Shown here one piece after another: positions 10,750 through 21,822 of a stretch of 64,000 bases of DNA; the stretch's first letter is position 1, and each line of letters begins with the position of its first letter. The DNA lies in contig CM057462.1 in assembly GCA_030035585.1 (NCBI GenBank), positions 67,118,734 to 67,182,733 on the forward strand, read 5' to 3'. Origin of the DNA: Dugong dugon. Taxonomy: Eukaryota; Chordata; Mammalia; Sirenia; Dugongidae. A program made the translations under genes and the position numbers. A model generated the notes under the pieces. That model did not search any database and was not told where the DNA came from. It saw only the letters and a program-made list of their open reading frames with translations.

Positions 10750-12287
10750 TTGTTGTTGTTGTTAGGTGCCATCGAGTCGATTGTGACTCATAGTGACACT
10801 ATGTTCAACAGAACAAAATACTGCCCAGTCCTGCACCATTCTCACAGTCATTGTTATGCTTGAGCCCATTGTTGGAGCCACTGTGTTAATCCATCTCATT
10901 GACGGTCTTCCTCTTTTTTGCTGACTCTCTATTTTACCAAGCTGAATGTCCTTTTCCAGGGACTGGTCCCTCCTGACAACATGTCCAAAGTACACGAGAC
11001 AAAGTTTCACCATCCTCGCTTCTAAGGAGCATTCTAACCCATACCTTTCCTGACTTTAAACCACACGGTATCCCCTTGTTCTGTTCAAACAACTTCCTCT
11101 TGGTCTATGTCCAGGTTCTGCATGAGCACAATGAAGTGTTCTGGAATTTCCATTCTTTGCAATGTTATCCAAAATTTGTTATGATCCATACAGTCAAATG
11201 CCTTTATATAGTCAATAAAACACTGGAAAACATCTTTCTGGTATTCTCTGCTTTCAGCCAAGATCCATCTGACATCAGCAATGATACCCCTCATTCCACA
11301 ACCTCTTCTGAATCTGACTTGAATTTCTGGCAGTTCCCTGTCAATGTACTGCTGCAACTGCTTTTGAATGATCTTCAGCAAATTTTACTCGCGTGGAATA
11401 TTAATGATATTGTTTGATAATTTCCATTTTCTGTTGGATCACCTTTCTTTGGAATGGGCACAAATATGGATCTCTTCCAGTCAGTTGGCCAGGTAACTGT
11501 CTTCCAAATTTCTTGGCATAGATGAGTGAGCACCTCCGGTGCTGCATCTGTTTGTTGAAACACCTCAATTGGTATTCCATCAATTCCTGGAGCCTTGTTG
11601 TTCACCAATGCCTTCAGTGAAGCTTGGACTTCTTCTTTCAGTACCATTGGTTCTTGATCATACGCTACCTCCTGAAATGGTTGAACATTGACCAATTTTT
11701 TTTGGTACAGTGACTCTGTGTATTCCTTCCATCTTCTTTTGATGCTTCCTGTGTCATTCAATATTTTCCCCTTAGAATCCTTCAGTATTGCAACTCAAGG
11801 CTTGAATTTTTTCTTCAATTGTTTCAGCTTGAGAAATGCCAAGTGTGTTCTTCCCTTTCGGTTTTCTAACTCCAGGTCTTTGCACATTTCATTATAACAC
11901 TTAACTTTGTCTTCTCTAGCAGCTCTTTTGACATTTTCTGTTCAGCATTTTTACTTCATCATTTCTTAAGTTTGTTTTTGCTACTCTACATTTAAGAACA
12001 AGTTTCAGAGTCTCTTCTGACATCCATTTTGGTCATCTCTTTCTTTCTTATCTTTTTAACGACCTTTTGCTTTCTTCATGTATGATGTCCTTGATGTCAT
12101 TCCACAACTCATCTGGTCTTCTATCATTAGTGTTTGATGTGTCAAATTTATTCTTGAGGTAGTCTCTAAATTCAGGTGGAATATACTCAAGGTCGTATTT
12201 TGGCTTTCATGGACTTGCTCTAATTTTCTTCAGCTTCAACTTGAACTTGCATATGAGTGATTGATGGTCATTTCCACAGTCAGTCCC
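10750..12287 (-). mobile_element. RTE LINE, internally deleted 1.5 kb copy
   Basis: The (TTG)n tail lies at the left; to the right the reverse transcriptase domain and the end of the endonuclease region are read on the minus strand. Compared with the copy at 56.15-57.55 kb, the sequence jumps at about 11031 from the 3' end ('aggagcattct') straight to the RT region ('acctttcctgactttaaacc'), losing roughly 630 bases that would include the catalytic YADD. Target duplication tgtttgca at 10742-10749 and 12288-12295, within the old L1. Confidence 0.9.
11085..11761 (-). pseudogene. RTE reverse transcriptase fragment
   Basis: Two overlapping minus-strand frames carry RTE-type RT blocks. The upstream frame (11761-11375) shows 'NNKAPGIDGIPIEVFQQT' and 'PIPKKGDPTENGNYQ', the template-grip and following RT motifs. 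The downstream frame (11381-11085) shows 'CFIDYIKAFDCMD', the motif A aspartate of the active site. A frameshift near 11380 separates them, and the YADD block is deleted. In a live RTE element this protein copies the element's RNA into DNA at a nick; here it is dead. Confidence 0.85.
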
Positions 12288-12344
12288 TGTTTGCACAGCA
12301 TATCTTTTTCTCCTCTTTTACTTTAGCCTATCTAATTTTAACCT

Positions 12345-12552
12345 GAGGAGGCTTTGTGGTACAGTGGTTAAATGCTTGATTGTTAGCTGAGAAGTCAGCA
12401 GTCTGAACCCACCAGTGGTCCACGGGAGAAAGATGTGGGAGTCTGCTTTTGTAAAGATCATAGCCTTGGAAATCCTACAGGGCAGTTCTACTTTGTCCTA
12501 TAGGGTCACTATAAGTCGGAATCAACTCGATGGCATCGGGCTTGGTTTGGTT
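12345..12552 (+). mobile_element. AfroSINE, long form
   Basis: Head 'ggctttgtggtacagtggtt', B box 'cagtctgaacccacc', long-form insert 'gagaaagatgtgggagtctg', tail 'gggcttggtttggttt'. Perfect 12-bp target duplication taattttaacct at 12333-12344 and 12553-12564, in the old L1. Confidence 0.95.
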
Positions 12553-12750
12553 TAATTTTAACCTTCTGTGTTTTTATTTAAAGTGAGTTTCTCATAGATA
12601 GTGTATATATAGTTTATAAGTGCTTTTTTACCCAATTTTGCAATCTCTGTTTTAACTGCTGAGCTTGGATCATTCACATTTAATGTGACTGTTAATATGG
12701 TTGAATTAAAGTATACTATCTTGTTAGCTGCTTTTACGGAGTGCATTTGT

Positions 12751-13867
12751 TCTTCCTTTTTCCTCCTCTGCCTTCTCTGTTAGCCTGGCAGTGAGGGTGA
12801 TGGGGGATGTGCTCTGCTATTCTGATTAAGCCTCAGTTTTAGTCAAACACTGTATCATTGAGTCTCAGAGCTGTAGCATTCTCAGTGATCCTTCCTCTCC
12901 CCAGGGTTACTCCTGAATCCAGAATGTATTCCTGCCCTTCCCCCAGAGGTAAAGATTTTTTTTCCTGTTCCTTTGCTCCAGATGCAACGTGATTTTACTA
13001 GTGCCCTAACAGTGATGGTGTGCATTCCCTTACACACACTTACACACACACACATACACACACACACCACAAATTAAAGTTCTTGTTCCATAATGGAAAT
13101 AGGGGAGCAGGATCCAGGTGGAGCTGGAGTTTCTTGCCCCCCTCGCCCCACAGTAGCTTCTGTTCCCCTTCTCCAGTTCTGCACTATAAAGAAGACTTTC
13201 TCTAGATTCTCCCAACTGTTCTATGAGCTCATGGTGGGGTTCATGAAGCAAAAGGCTGCAAAAGGATGTGGACCCCCTCCTATATTTGCAGCCTCTAGAG
13301 GCTTCACCCTCTTTTGTGAGTGTGCACTCAGCCACACTCCATCTGTTCACCAGCTACCCTAGCTTCACCTATTCACCAACTACTCTATGGGTATCTGGCT
13401 GTTTCTTGCCTACGTAAGTCAGAGTTCCTGTCTCATCTCTCTCTGAAGATACCTGTCTCTTCCTATCCGGGTATTTTGGTGGCCCAGCAACCTCAGTACT
13501 CCAGTGGGTTCAAGAAAAGTTATGAATGTGATGTTTGTCCAGATTGTGTTTTCTTTATTAGTTTGGAAGCAAATGCTGTTTTTCAGCTCTCTACATCTTT
13601 AAGTAGAAACCAAAATCCTACTTATTTTAATGACGTACTTATGTACTTTTTGCATAGCAAGCAGGAAAAATAATGGCAGGTGGTCAGGGTAATCATTGTC
13701 CTCTTGGAAACTTCCCTAAGGGTTTTAGGAATGGCGGATGTCACATAAATACCTCTAGCCATTGTTTTTGAGAAATGTAAATTATAGACCAAAGAAAACC
13801 CCATAGAAATTAAGTAAAAGACAAATGATGTTCCTGTTTTTCAAAAAGTGAAAGGCAGAACCTGTAT
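12751..13867. other. unassigned background with CA repeat
   Basis: Beyond the CA tract (13029-13072) I could not assign this stretch. It might be the 5' region of the same old L1, but no ORF1 block is recognisable. Open frames here have no family features. Confidence 0.35.
13029..13072. repeat. (CA)n microsatellite
   Basis: An imperfect CA/CACT tract, 'cacacttacacacacacaca' and onward to 'cacacacacacc'. Confidence 0.95.
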
Positions 13868-13879
13868 AAACTATGGATC

Positions 13880-14035
13880 CAAAACCCATTCCCACAGAGT
13901 TGATTCTGAGTCATAGTGACGCCACAGGACAGAGCAGAGCTGCCCCACAGGGTTTCCAAGGAGCAGTTGGTGGATTCGAACTGCCAGTGTTTTGGTTAAC
14001 AGCCAAGCTCTTAACCACTGCACCACCAGGGCTCC
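13880..14035 (-). mobile_element. AfroSINE, short form
   Basis: Complement of the AfroSINE with 'gattcgaactgccag' B box and 'aaccactgcaccaccaggg' head. Perfect 12-bp target duplication aaactatggatc at 13868-13879 and 14036-14047. Confidence 0.95.
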
Positions 14036-14374
14036 AAACTATGGATCAGTCAGCTATACTCCAGTGCAATCGCCTGGCTGAAAGCTCCTACCAGTCTGCA
14101 ATTGCCTGGTGAAGAATATGATGCTACATGGTAAGCACCATGGATAGCTAAGAAGAAAATAACTAGAGGATTTCTAGTCCATTTCAGTCAATTTCAGAAA
14201 TTTTTATAGATGTCACTCTTTAGTGAGAAACATGACAGGTGACCAATTATTCAAAATTAGGTGAATGACAAAAGTATCATGTTTATGTTTTATTATTTAA
14301 TATATTTTCCCCAAATATAAATCTTGCCATTAACCATTAACTCCTCCATGTATTATTATTAGCAATAATGATGA

Positions 14375-14585
14375 TAAAACAACTTCCATTTAATAATCAC
14401 TTACAACAAGCCAGAGACTATATTGAGCTCATTACAGACATTTTCTCATTTCATCTTCAAAACTACTCAACAAGTGAACAGAGGCTCAGAGGGATTAAGA
14501 AACATGTCCAGTGCACAGAGTTAGTATGTGCTAGAACCAGAATTCAATCCCAGGTCAGATTCCAAAGTCCTTACTTTTAACTTTT
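14375..14585 (-). mobile_element. MIR SINE
   Basis: Plus strand shows the complement of MIR: 'tttctcatttcatcttcaaa', 'aacagaggctcagaggg', 'cagagttagtatgtgc' and 'attcaatcccaggtc'. Confidence 0.7.
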
Positions 14586-16335
14586 GAGCTAGATTGCCCC
14601 CAAAATGATGTCAGTTAAGATTCTGTGTGGCCCATTGAGTATGCCCTTCTGTCATTTACTGTGCTACAAAAGGTCCACCCTTGCATAAGAACACAAAAGC
14701 ATCAGCAGTGACTTATTGGCTGAGACCAATTGTCTAACCAGAAATGATATTCAGTTCCAGAATGAGAACATGGAGATATTTTTTCGGCAAACATGACAAC
14801 TGACCTTTATGAGGTTGGTTTGTAAAGGGGGCATAACTGTCCTTCCTCTCCCTCCCTCCTTCTCCCTTTCTTTCCCTCCTTCCCCTCTCTCTTCATGTGT
14901 GTATACATATACACACACCAAATATCCCTTTCTTTCCTATAAAACTACATTATAACTCTGTCGTCTAGTAGTTTATTTAGAGTCTTCTTGAGATTTTTTT
15001 TTTTTACCACAATTAACTCTTAAGATTAAAGAGTTCTATAAGATATCTGCCATCTCTAATGAGGAGGCGTAATGTGACACTCATTCTAAGGTTATCTTAG
15101 ACGTCTGCTGTATAGCAACCAGCACAGAAATGAGTCAGAAAGACAATAATGCAAAGAGCCACTACAGCAAGAAGAGGCAAGCCACACTCAGGCATATTTT
15201 ACCTAACATAAACAAGTCTGTATAAAATAAGAAAGTAGATTAAATAGGAAAGACAGTAACGAGCAACATCAATCACCAGCAAAATAAAGAGGAAGAATAC
15301 TCCAAAGAGCAAAGAGAAGTAGTCATCTGGGGAAACTCAGCTCAAGGGTAAATCACCCTATATAAGCCCAGAGACCCTGCCAGAATCTCTGAATTATAGC
15401 ACAAAATAATAACTAGTGCTTTTTTTGAAATAATAAAAAATAGACCTTTTACAAGTCAAGATACACATAGAAAATGAATCTATTTAGAAGATATGCTGGG
15501 GGAAATGACGAGCGGCAACTGACGGGGAGTCGGTCACTGCAGGCCCCACCCAGCTTCCCTGGGAGCTGAGAACGGGGATCATAGTTCAGCACACCTGTCG
15601 CCCACACAGCACACCAGTGAGCTGCTGCCCACTAGGTGGAAAACTCTGCAGTAACTGGTGTTCACAGTGATGATCTCGTGTCCACAAGAAGAAGTTCAAT
15701 TATATTTATCTACTCTACTTAAGAAGGTAGGAAAATATATAATACATCAGAGTAATATTTTCATTGAAAGTGGTTAAATGTTAATACTTTTTGAAGCTTA
15801 AAAGGTAAGTTTCAGTTATTAGAAAAATTAACTCTTAGAACACTTCATTCCATTCCATAAGAATGGATAAATATAAGGTGTGGCTACTCTGCGTTTTATT
15901 GGGCTTAAAGGTATTTCTATCAAATACTCCTATTATTTCAAGATATTATTTTAAAGTATGAGTTAACCTTATCAATGCCCATTGTAGACTTAGAGTATTA
16001 GATTGAGTGACCGTATACTCCAATGCCCGGACACTTCTGGAGGCGAAGGTGATGCTATTAATGATTACACAGTAATAATAGACATAAGTCAGGACTGTCC
16101 TAGACAAACCAAGATAAATGGTCACCCTAGTATTAGATCATTACCCACTTGGTCTTGACCTTTTGAGAGCAAAGAAACCTAAGTTTATCTTTTTCTTTAA
16201 AAGTGCGGTGCAATGAATTACTTAATATGGCCCTTCTAGCCACAGTCTTTGTGACTCACACACAATGATTGAATGGGACTATGCATATAAGGTATATAGA
16301 ACCCTAACAAAGGGATTGGTCAGTTTTATCATCCT
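14586..16335. other. unassigned background, possibly low-repeat sequence
   Basis: Contains a CT-rich tract (about 14838-14893). The remainder, including a moderately GC-rich patch at about 15500-15680, matches no repeat I recognise. No exon with splice sites and a convincing frame was found. Confidence 0.35.
14838..14893. repeat. CT-rich low-complexity tract
   Basis: Pyrimidine-only run with CCTCCCTT/CTTT units. Confidence 0.85.
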
Positions 16336-17250
16336 GCTAGGCTTAAAATGAGCCATCCCAGAGGTGGGAAGGGAGGATCTCACCACCACCAAGAAAGAAG
16401 GGCCAGGAGTGGAGTGCATCCTTTGGACCTTGTAGCCCTGTGCTGAGAAGCTCCTGGAACCAGGAGACCAACAGAGAGAGCTGTAACACTGAATTTTTTA
16501 GTTTGTTTGTGTCTTTAAGTCTAAGGTGTGTCTCTTGTAGGCAGCATGTAGACAGATTGTTTTTTTAATCCATTCTGCCACTCTCTGTCTCTTTATTGGT
16601 GCATTTAGTCCATTTACATTCAGTGTAATGATTGATAGGTATGAGTTTAGTGCTGTCATTTTGAAGTCTTTTTTTGTGTGTTGTTGACAGTTTCTTTGTT
16701 CCACTTAATTTTCTGTGCTGAGTTGTTTTTCTTTATGTATTTTTTTTCATCTTTTTCATTGTTGTTGATTTTGTATTTGCTGGGTCTTTATATTTTTCTT
16801 GTTTTTTATTTTGATGTGTAGGATTGTTAGTTTCCAAGAGCTGCCAACACTGAAGATGGCAAGAAGCAGTGGCAAAGAAATGGTGGAAAGCTGAATGTCT
16901 TTGGGCAGAAGACTTGCTGGCAGAGTAGTGCGTCTCCATGCACTTGGTGGAGCTAGATCTGAGAGACTTCAGGCCAAGGCCTACTGGTGGAGTGGGGTGC
17001 CTCTGGGCTAAAAGAGCTTTGTAATACTTGCCTGCAGGCACAGCTGAGAAGAGGCTGTCCTGATCAAAGAACTATATCCTGAGTGTTCCTGAATCATTCA
17101 TGTAACCTGTTACTTCCCTAATAAACTCCATAACTGTGAGTATGGTCTGTAAGTTCTGTGTGGCCATTGCAACAAATTATTGAACCAGCAGAGAAGTAAA
17201 GAGTGCCGTGGGAGGGACAATTGGTGTCAGAATTGGTAAAAAGGTTGGAG
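16336..17250 (+). mobile_element. LTR-like element split by an L1 fragment
   Basis: The right part has an LTR-like 3' end: 'cctaataaactccataactg' (AATAAA signal) followed by 'gagtatggtctgtaagttc' and 'aattggtgtcagaattggt'. The left part (16350-16493) continues the same style of sequence, and the two are separated by the L1 piece at 16494-16845. Family is not certain and borders are approximate. Confidence 0.4.
16494..16845 (-). mobile_element. L1 internal fragment with target duplication
   Basis: Minus-strand reading gives the end of the L1 inter-ORF region and the first ~65 codons of ORF2 ('[19 protein letters not shown]', as in the intact L1 at 43.8 kb). The ORF2 sequence stops at a short A-run (plus-strand tttttt at 16494-16499), far from any normal L1 3' end. 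A 9-bp repeat aacactgaa brackets it at 16485-16493 and 16846-16854. This looks like a retrotransposed L1 RNA that ended early. Confidence 0.8.
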
Positions 17251-17568
17251 GGTAGAGATATGTCTGAACTCTGCCCAATACGAATCAACCCTGGGCTATT
17301 GATCTTGATACTCCTCCCCCTTTGTAAAGTTAGATGAGGAAATCAGACACCCCTCCTGTGCCATTTTTACAAAAAGCAAAAATAAAATAGCACATACAAA
17401 TAGCAAGAAACTAAAAACTGAAGTATATAAAACAGAAAATAAAAGTGGGCCTCATTACAACCCCTAGAGTCTCACTTCCCAGAGATAGCCTCCATTAACA
17501 GTCTGCCTCCCAGTCCTCTTCCATGTAGGGAGGACAGAGTCCCCAAACACTATTACTCAAGGTCAGGT
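17251..17568. other. unassigned background
   Basis: No gene or repeat recognised. It may still belong to the LTR-like element to its left. Confidence 0.35.
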
Positions 17569-17581
17569 AAATGGATACTAG

Positions 17582-17754
17582 AAAAAAAAAGAAAAAAAAC
17601 CCATTGTTATCGAGTTAATTCCGACTCACAGTGACCCTAAAGGACAGAGTAGAACTGCCCCATAGGGTTTCCAAGGAGTGCCTGGTGGATTTGAACTGCC
17701 AACCTTTTGGTTAGCAGCTGTAGCTCTTAACCACTACTCCACTAGGGTTTCCAA
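17582..17754 (-). mobile_element. AfroSINE, short form
   Basis: Complement of AfroSINE with A-rich left end, 'tggatttgaactgccaacc' and 'cttaaccactactccactag'. Perfect 13-bp target duplication aaatggatactag at 17569-17581 and 17755-17767. Confidence 0.95.
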
Positions 17755-17999
17755 AAATGGATACTAGGTGGCCAAAAATAACAAATGTCTATTCCACACA
17801 TAGATTTTGCGAGGGGCCTACGGCTCTCCTGAATGCCTCAGTACAGCATGTGATCGGGACCGAAACCATTGTTGGTTCATGGTGGTCACATGGCTCCTTT
17901 AGAGCCAATGAGATGCAAAGAAACTTTTGCTCAGACTTCTAGGAAAGATAATCTAGCTCATTTTCACGTGTATTAAAATTGAGAGGATCTATACCCTTG

Positions 18000-18345
18000 A
18001 CCTGTGCTGCCCAAAATGGTAGTCACTAGCCACATGCAGCTATTGAGCACTTGAAATATGACTAGTACAAATTGTGATGTGATACAAATATAAAAGACAC
18101 ACTGAATGTCAAAGACTTAGTATGAAAAAAAGAATGTAGAGTATCTCATTCATAATTTTTTATATTGAGCACCTGTTGAAGAGATGGCATTTTGGGTATA
18201 TTGAGTTAAATATAGGGTTAAATACTGGGTTAAATAGGGTCACTATGAGTTGGAATCTACTCGATGGCAGTGGGTTTGGTTTTCTTTGGTTGCATTAAAT
18301 AAAATATTTTATCACAATTAAATTTACCTGTTTCTTTTTGGACTC
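18000..18345 (+). mobile_element. old DNA-transposon-type interspersed repeat
   Basis: 'ccactagcca' within 'gtagtcactagccacatgca', 'ctattgagcacttgaaat' and the AT-rich end 'ttaaatttacctgtttcttt' match a common mammalian non-autonomous DNA element whose name I cannot give with confidence. It is interrupted by a short AfroSINE fragment at 18229-18290. Confidence 0.5.
18229..18290 (+). mobile_element. AfroSINE 3' fragment (5' truncated)
   Basis: Only the last ~60 bases: 'gggtcactatgagttggaat' and 'gtgggtttggttttctttgg'. A short repeat ttaaata on both sides could be a target duplication, implying truncation at insertion. Confidence 0.8.
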
Positions 18346-18459
18346 CCTAGATGATGCAAATGAATAACACTTGGCGCAGCCAAAAGGTTGGAAGGTCAGA
18401 GGCTCCTTGGAAGAAAGTCCTGGTGATAGTGTCTAGAACATCTAAACCACTGATAATGG

Positions 18460-18607
18460 CCTGGAGGCCCTGGTGGCACAAACAGTTAAGCACTGGACAG
18501 CTAACTGAAAGGTTGGCAGTTCAAACCCACTCAGAAGCACTTTGGAAGAAAGGTCTGGCAATGTGTTTCTGAAAGGTCACAGCCATGAAAACTCTATGGG
18601 CAGTTAA
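18460..18607 (+). mobile_element. AfroSINE, variant body, 3' truncated
   Basis: Head 'ggccctggtggcacaaacag', B box 'ggcagttcaaacccac', variant body 'ttggaagaaaggtctggcaa'. Homology stops after 'aaactctatgggcagtt'. Confidence 0.85.
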
Positions 18608-18774
18608 AAGGCAGATAAACCCAGGCCTGATGGTAACCCCAGCCATAGATTCTTCAGATATGTAAAGTAATAAATAACTATTTTGCTTAAGCAAGTTCTG
18701 ATCGCGTTTTCAAACACTTGCAACCAAGAGTCTAAACTGATGCAATACACAGTCATCTGCAGAATCACACTATA

Positions 18775-18976
18775 GGAGCCCTCGTGGAGCAATGGTTAAG
18801 CGCTCAGTTGCTAATCAAAAAGGCGGCAGTTCAAACCCACCAGTGGCTCCACAGGACAAAAGGCCTGGCGACCTGCTCCCATAAACATTACAGCCTAGGA
18901 AACCCTATGGGGCAGTTCTAGTCTGTCATATAGAGTCACTATGAGTTGGAATCAACCCAACAGCACATAACAACAA
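18775..18976 (+). mobile_element. AfroSINE, long form with (AAC)n tail
   Basis: Head 'gagccctcgtggagcaatgg', B box 'ggcagttcaaacccacc', 3' end 'cactatgagttggaatcaac' then 'acataacaacaa'. 15-bp target duplication cagaatcacactata (18760-18774) and cagaatcatactata (18977-18991), one mismatch. Confidence 0.95.
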
Positions 18977-19136
18977 CAGAATCATACTATAAATTCAGAA
19001 TACTATTATTTTCATTGAGCTGTAACAGATCATGGGCATTTGTCCATGTCAGTGCGTGAATAGTAGTGTGGTGAGATCTGCACAAAATATTCCATGTGTG
19101 GACAAATAACCATTTTTTCTCTGTTAACATCATTAT

Positions 19137-19565
19137 ATGTGTCCAGAGTGTGACACCAGCTTTCTTTCAGCTCCTCCATTGCCAAATCTCTCTCTTGTCT
19201 CTCAGGCCTTTGTACATACTTTACCCTCTGCCTGGAACAGTCTTTCCTCTTTTTACTTGCCTGTTTCCCTCTCATTACTCAGATCACAATTTAAATGTCA
19301 CCTCCTCAGAGCTGAGTTCCCTGACCGCTCTATTTAGAATAGGGAACCCCTGTTATTTCTTCTCATAGTATGTCATCCTCTCTACATGGTATGGACCAAA
19401 ATATGTGGCTGTTTAATGTCTACCTTTCTCCTCCCCACTAGACTATAACCTGTATTAGTGCAGTAACCATATCTGGGGAGTTCACCCTCCTATCCCCAGC
19501 ACTTGGAACAGTACCTGACACATAAAGGGTGCTCAAAAGACATCTGATGGATGCCAGGAATGAAT
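19137..19565 (+). mobile_element. L2 LINE 3' region
   Basis: 'caggcctttgtacatacttt', 'ccctctgcctggaaca', 'aatgtcacctcctcagagc', 'tatccccagcacttggaac' and 'cacataaagggtgctcaaaa' follow the 3' part of the ancient L2 LINE. Confidence 0.75.
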
Positions 19566-19794
19566 GTTAGAGGTGGTAGGGAGAAGGAGGAAGGTTAAGG
19601 GACAGAATGGTAATATGGGAAGGGAATCCAAATAATCCAGTGTAAATAAACCATGGAAGGAGGGTGAGTGATTAGCGTAGCCTAGCAGAGCACAAGAAAG
19701 GTAAGGATGAGAACTGACAAGTGAACAGCAGGTCTGAAATGGAAGGAGTTGGATGGTTCGATGGCTCCCTGGACCTTGCCCCAGGCAAAAAGAA

Positions 19795-20030
19795 AATGAT
19801 CATATAATATTTTGGCCTTTTGTGTCTGGTTTATTTCACTTAGCATAATATTTTCAAGATTAATCAATTTGTAACATGTATCAGAACTTCATGATGAGAA
19901 GTTTTAGAAGTGGTGAAGGTTGCACAACTTTGTGAATGTAATTAATGTCACCATATCATATACATAAAAATGGTTGAAATGGATAATTTTATATTACATA
20001 TACGTTACCAAAATAATATTATTTATTTGT
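19795..20030 (+). mobile_element. L1 3' end with 5' inversion
   Basis: 19795-19893 reads the complement of L1 ORF2 C-terminus ('gtgtctggtttatttcactt'), and from about 19894 the sequence switches to the sense L1 3' UTR ('gaaggttgcacaactttgtg'). That arrangement is the usual outcome of twin priming. The poly(A) is weak. Confidence 0.65.
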
Positions 20031-21164
20031 TTTTAGTAAATGATCAGATACGCAAATGGTGAAGCATCCCTGAACTTCACACAATAAAAATTCTGCCTAA
20101 GGTTTTGTTTTCTGTTAATGACAACTTGGTTCTTAGGCTCATCCTTATAACCTAATGAAAAAATACAGGAGGGCCTGGGGTCCATTCTAGGATTTCTCAT
20201 CTGACTCTGCTCAAAGACAAGTCCACACTCTGACCTGTGCTTTGTGGAACTTCTCATGAGTCTAGCTGAAATACTGCCTTGTTATATCCCAGCCAACCTT
20301 CTGGGCTCCACAAAAATCGATAATATCTACTATTTTCCTGTTCACATCCTTGTTCTCACATGGAATTCTGTCACCCCTCTGCTGACTTTATTCAACTTGC
20401 TATATATCTTGAGGGGAGGAGGAAGGTTTGTTACAGAAACCCTTAGCATTGATATATAGTACTATCTTAATTATTACTCTGGAGGTGAGGCCTCTCTTTA
20501 AATGAGAATAGCTCTTCATTTGGTTTCAATAGGAGACATATTTTTAATTCATTAATTTTATCATGGAAAATTTGATAGGTACAAAAGAATTCATGCAACA
20601 TGTTATAAAAATGACATCCTTAAACCAAGCACCCAATTTAAGATCTAGAATAGTATCTCTGAAGACCCTCTGGATAGCTCTCCCTGGTTTCATTTATTTT
20701 TTAAAGACTGGAAAGCACTTTATTACTGAACTCAGGAGCCTGGACCTAGAAGAGTGAGAACTCTAGACAAAAAGCTGTGGTGCTGTCCACGGGCTGAGTG
20801 CTGACGAGCCTAGGGAAAGGTGGGGGAGCCACTACTCACGGGAGGAAGGATGCAAGTGTTTAGCAGGTCTTAACCCCTTCTCTTGCTTTTCCTCTTTGAT
20901 CTTACTTCCTTCCTCCCCACTCCCCCTTTTTTTTAAATTACCACACCTCCTCCCTCTTCTGAAAGGACAGGGAAATCTATAGAGGAAGTAGCTAGAGAGC
21001 CCTACAATCGATTCTTTGTTCTTCCCTTTCTAACAGATGGTTTCCATTAGTGTTTACCAGGAAATTTTTCATAACAGAATCAGGCATGCACTGGAAAAGC
21101 AAACATCAGGATCACAGAACTGGCAACCATTCGCTGTACTACAGAAATACAGAGATTTTAAATT
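20031..21164. other. unassigned background
   Basis: Nothing coding recognised. At 20705-20723 the minus strand carries AATAAA within 'aataaagtgctttccagtc', preceded by 200 bases that could be a 3' UTR-like retrocopy, but no gene could be named. Confidence 0.35.
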
Positions 21165-21178
21165 TGGACAAGATCTTA

Positions 21179-21338
21179 CCATTAAAAACCCATTGCCATT
21201 TCATCAATTCCAACTCATAGCAGCCCTATAGGACAGAGTAGAAGTGCCCCATAGAGTTCCCAAGGAGCAGCTGGTGGATCTGAACTGCCGACCTTTTGGT
21301 TAACAGCTGAGCATTTAACCACTGCACCACCAGCGCTC
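21179..21338 (-). mobile_element. AfroSINE, short form
   Basis: Complement of AfroSINE, 'tggatctgaactgccgacc' and 'taaccactgcaccaccagc'. Perfect 14-bp target duplication tggacaagatctta at 21165-21178 and 21339-21352. Confidence 0.95.
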
Positions 21339-21607
21339 TGGACAAGATCTTAGCAATAATTAAATCCAGTCTTCTTGTTTTAGAGCTAAGAAACCAAGAC
21401 ATAGGACTTGCTGGAGGTAACTCACCTGATAAGTGGTAGAGAACTGGAACATATGGCTTCAGTTTTCAAATCACTATTTTTATTTCACATTAGCCAATTT
21501 TCATTATTGGTAAATTTTCATTACTGATAATTCCATCCCACTATTAGTAATTTTACTTTAGTCTGGTGTACCTGGCCTGACCTAGAGTGTCAGTATTTTC
21601 ATTTACT

Positions 21608-21822
21608 AAAGGAGTTTCTGGGAGGCAGAACTGGTTAAGTGCTGGACTACTAACCAAACAGTTTAGCAGTTCAAAACCACCCACAGGCACCTTGGATGTA
21701 AGGCCGGGCAATCTGCTTCCAAAAAGTCATAGCCTTGAAAACTCTACAGAGCAGTTCTACTCTGCACACATGGAGTATTTATGAGTTGGAACTGACTTAA
21801 CGGCAACTGACAACAACAATAT
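21608..21822 (+). mobile_element. AfroSINE, variant body with (AAC)n tail
   Basis: Head 'ctgggaggcagaactggtta', B box 'gcagttcaaaaccaccc', variant body 'ccgggcaatctgcttcc', 3' end 'tatgagttggaactgactta' and 'ctgacaacaacaa'. Confidence 0.9.

Larger units (their letters stand above)
5136..12750 (-). mobile_element. old LINE-1 (L1M-type), long minus-strand copy
   Basis: From about 5690 the plus strand follows the complement of an old L1 from ORF2 C-terminus back to the endonuclease: 'ccttttccaaaatgttatat' near 5728, 'ctgctgggtcatatgat' at 6423, 'ttatttgccatcatatatct' at 6694, 'attacattgattcattttc' near 8622, 'caaagaaccagctttgg' near 9876, and the endonuclease region at 12555-12745 (ancestral LNVN motif). 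It is split by AfroSINEs at 5946, 6196 and 12345, and by RTEs at 8042, 8893 and 10750. All frames are broken. The 5136-5690 part is less certain. Confidence 0.75.
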
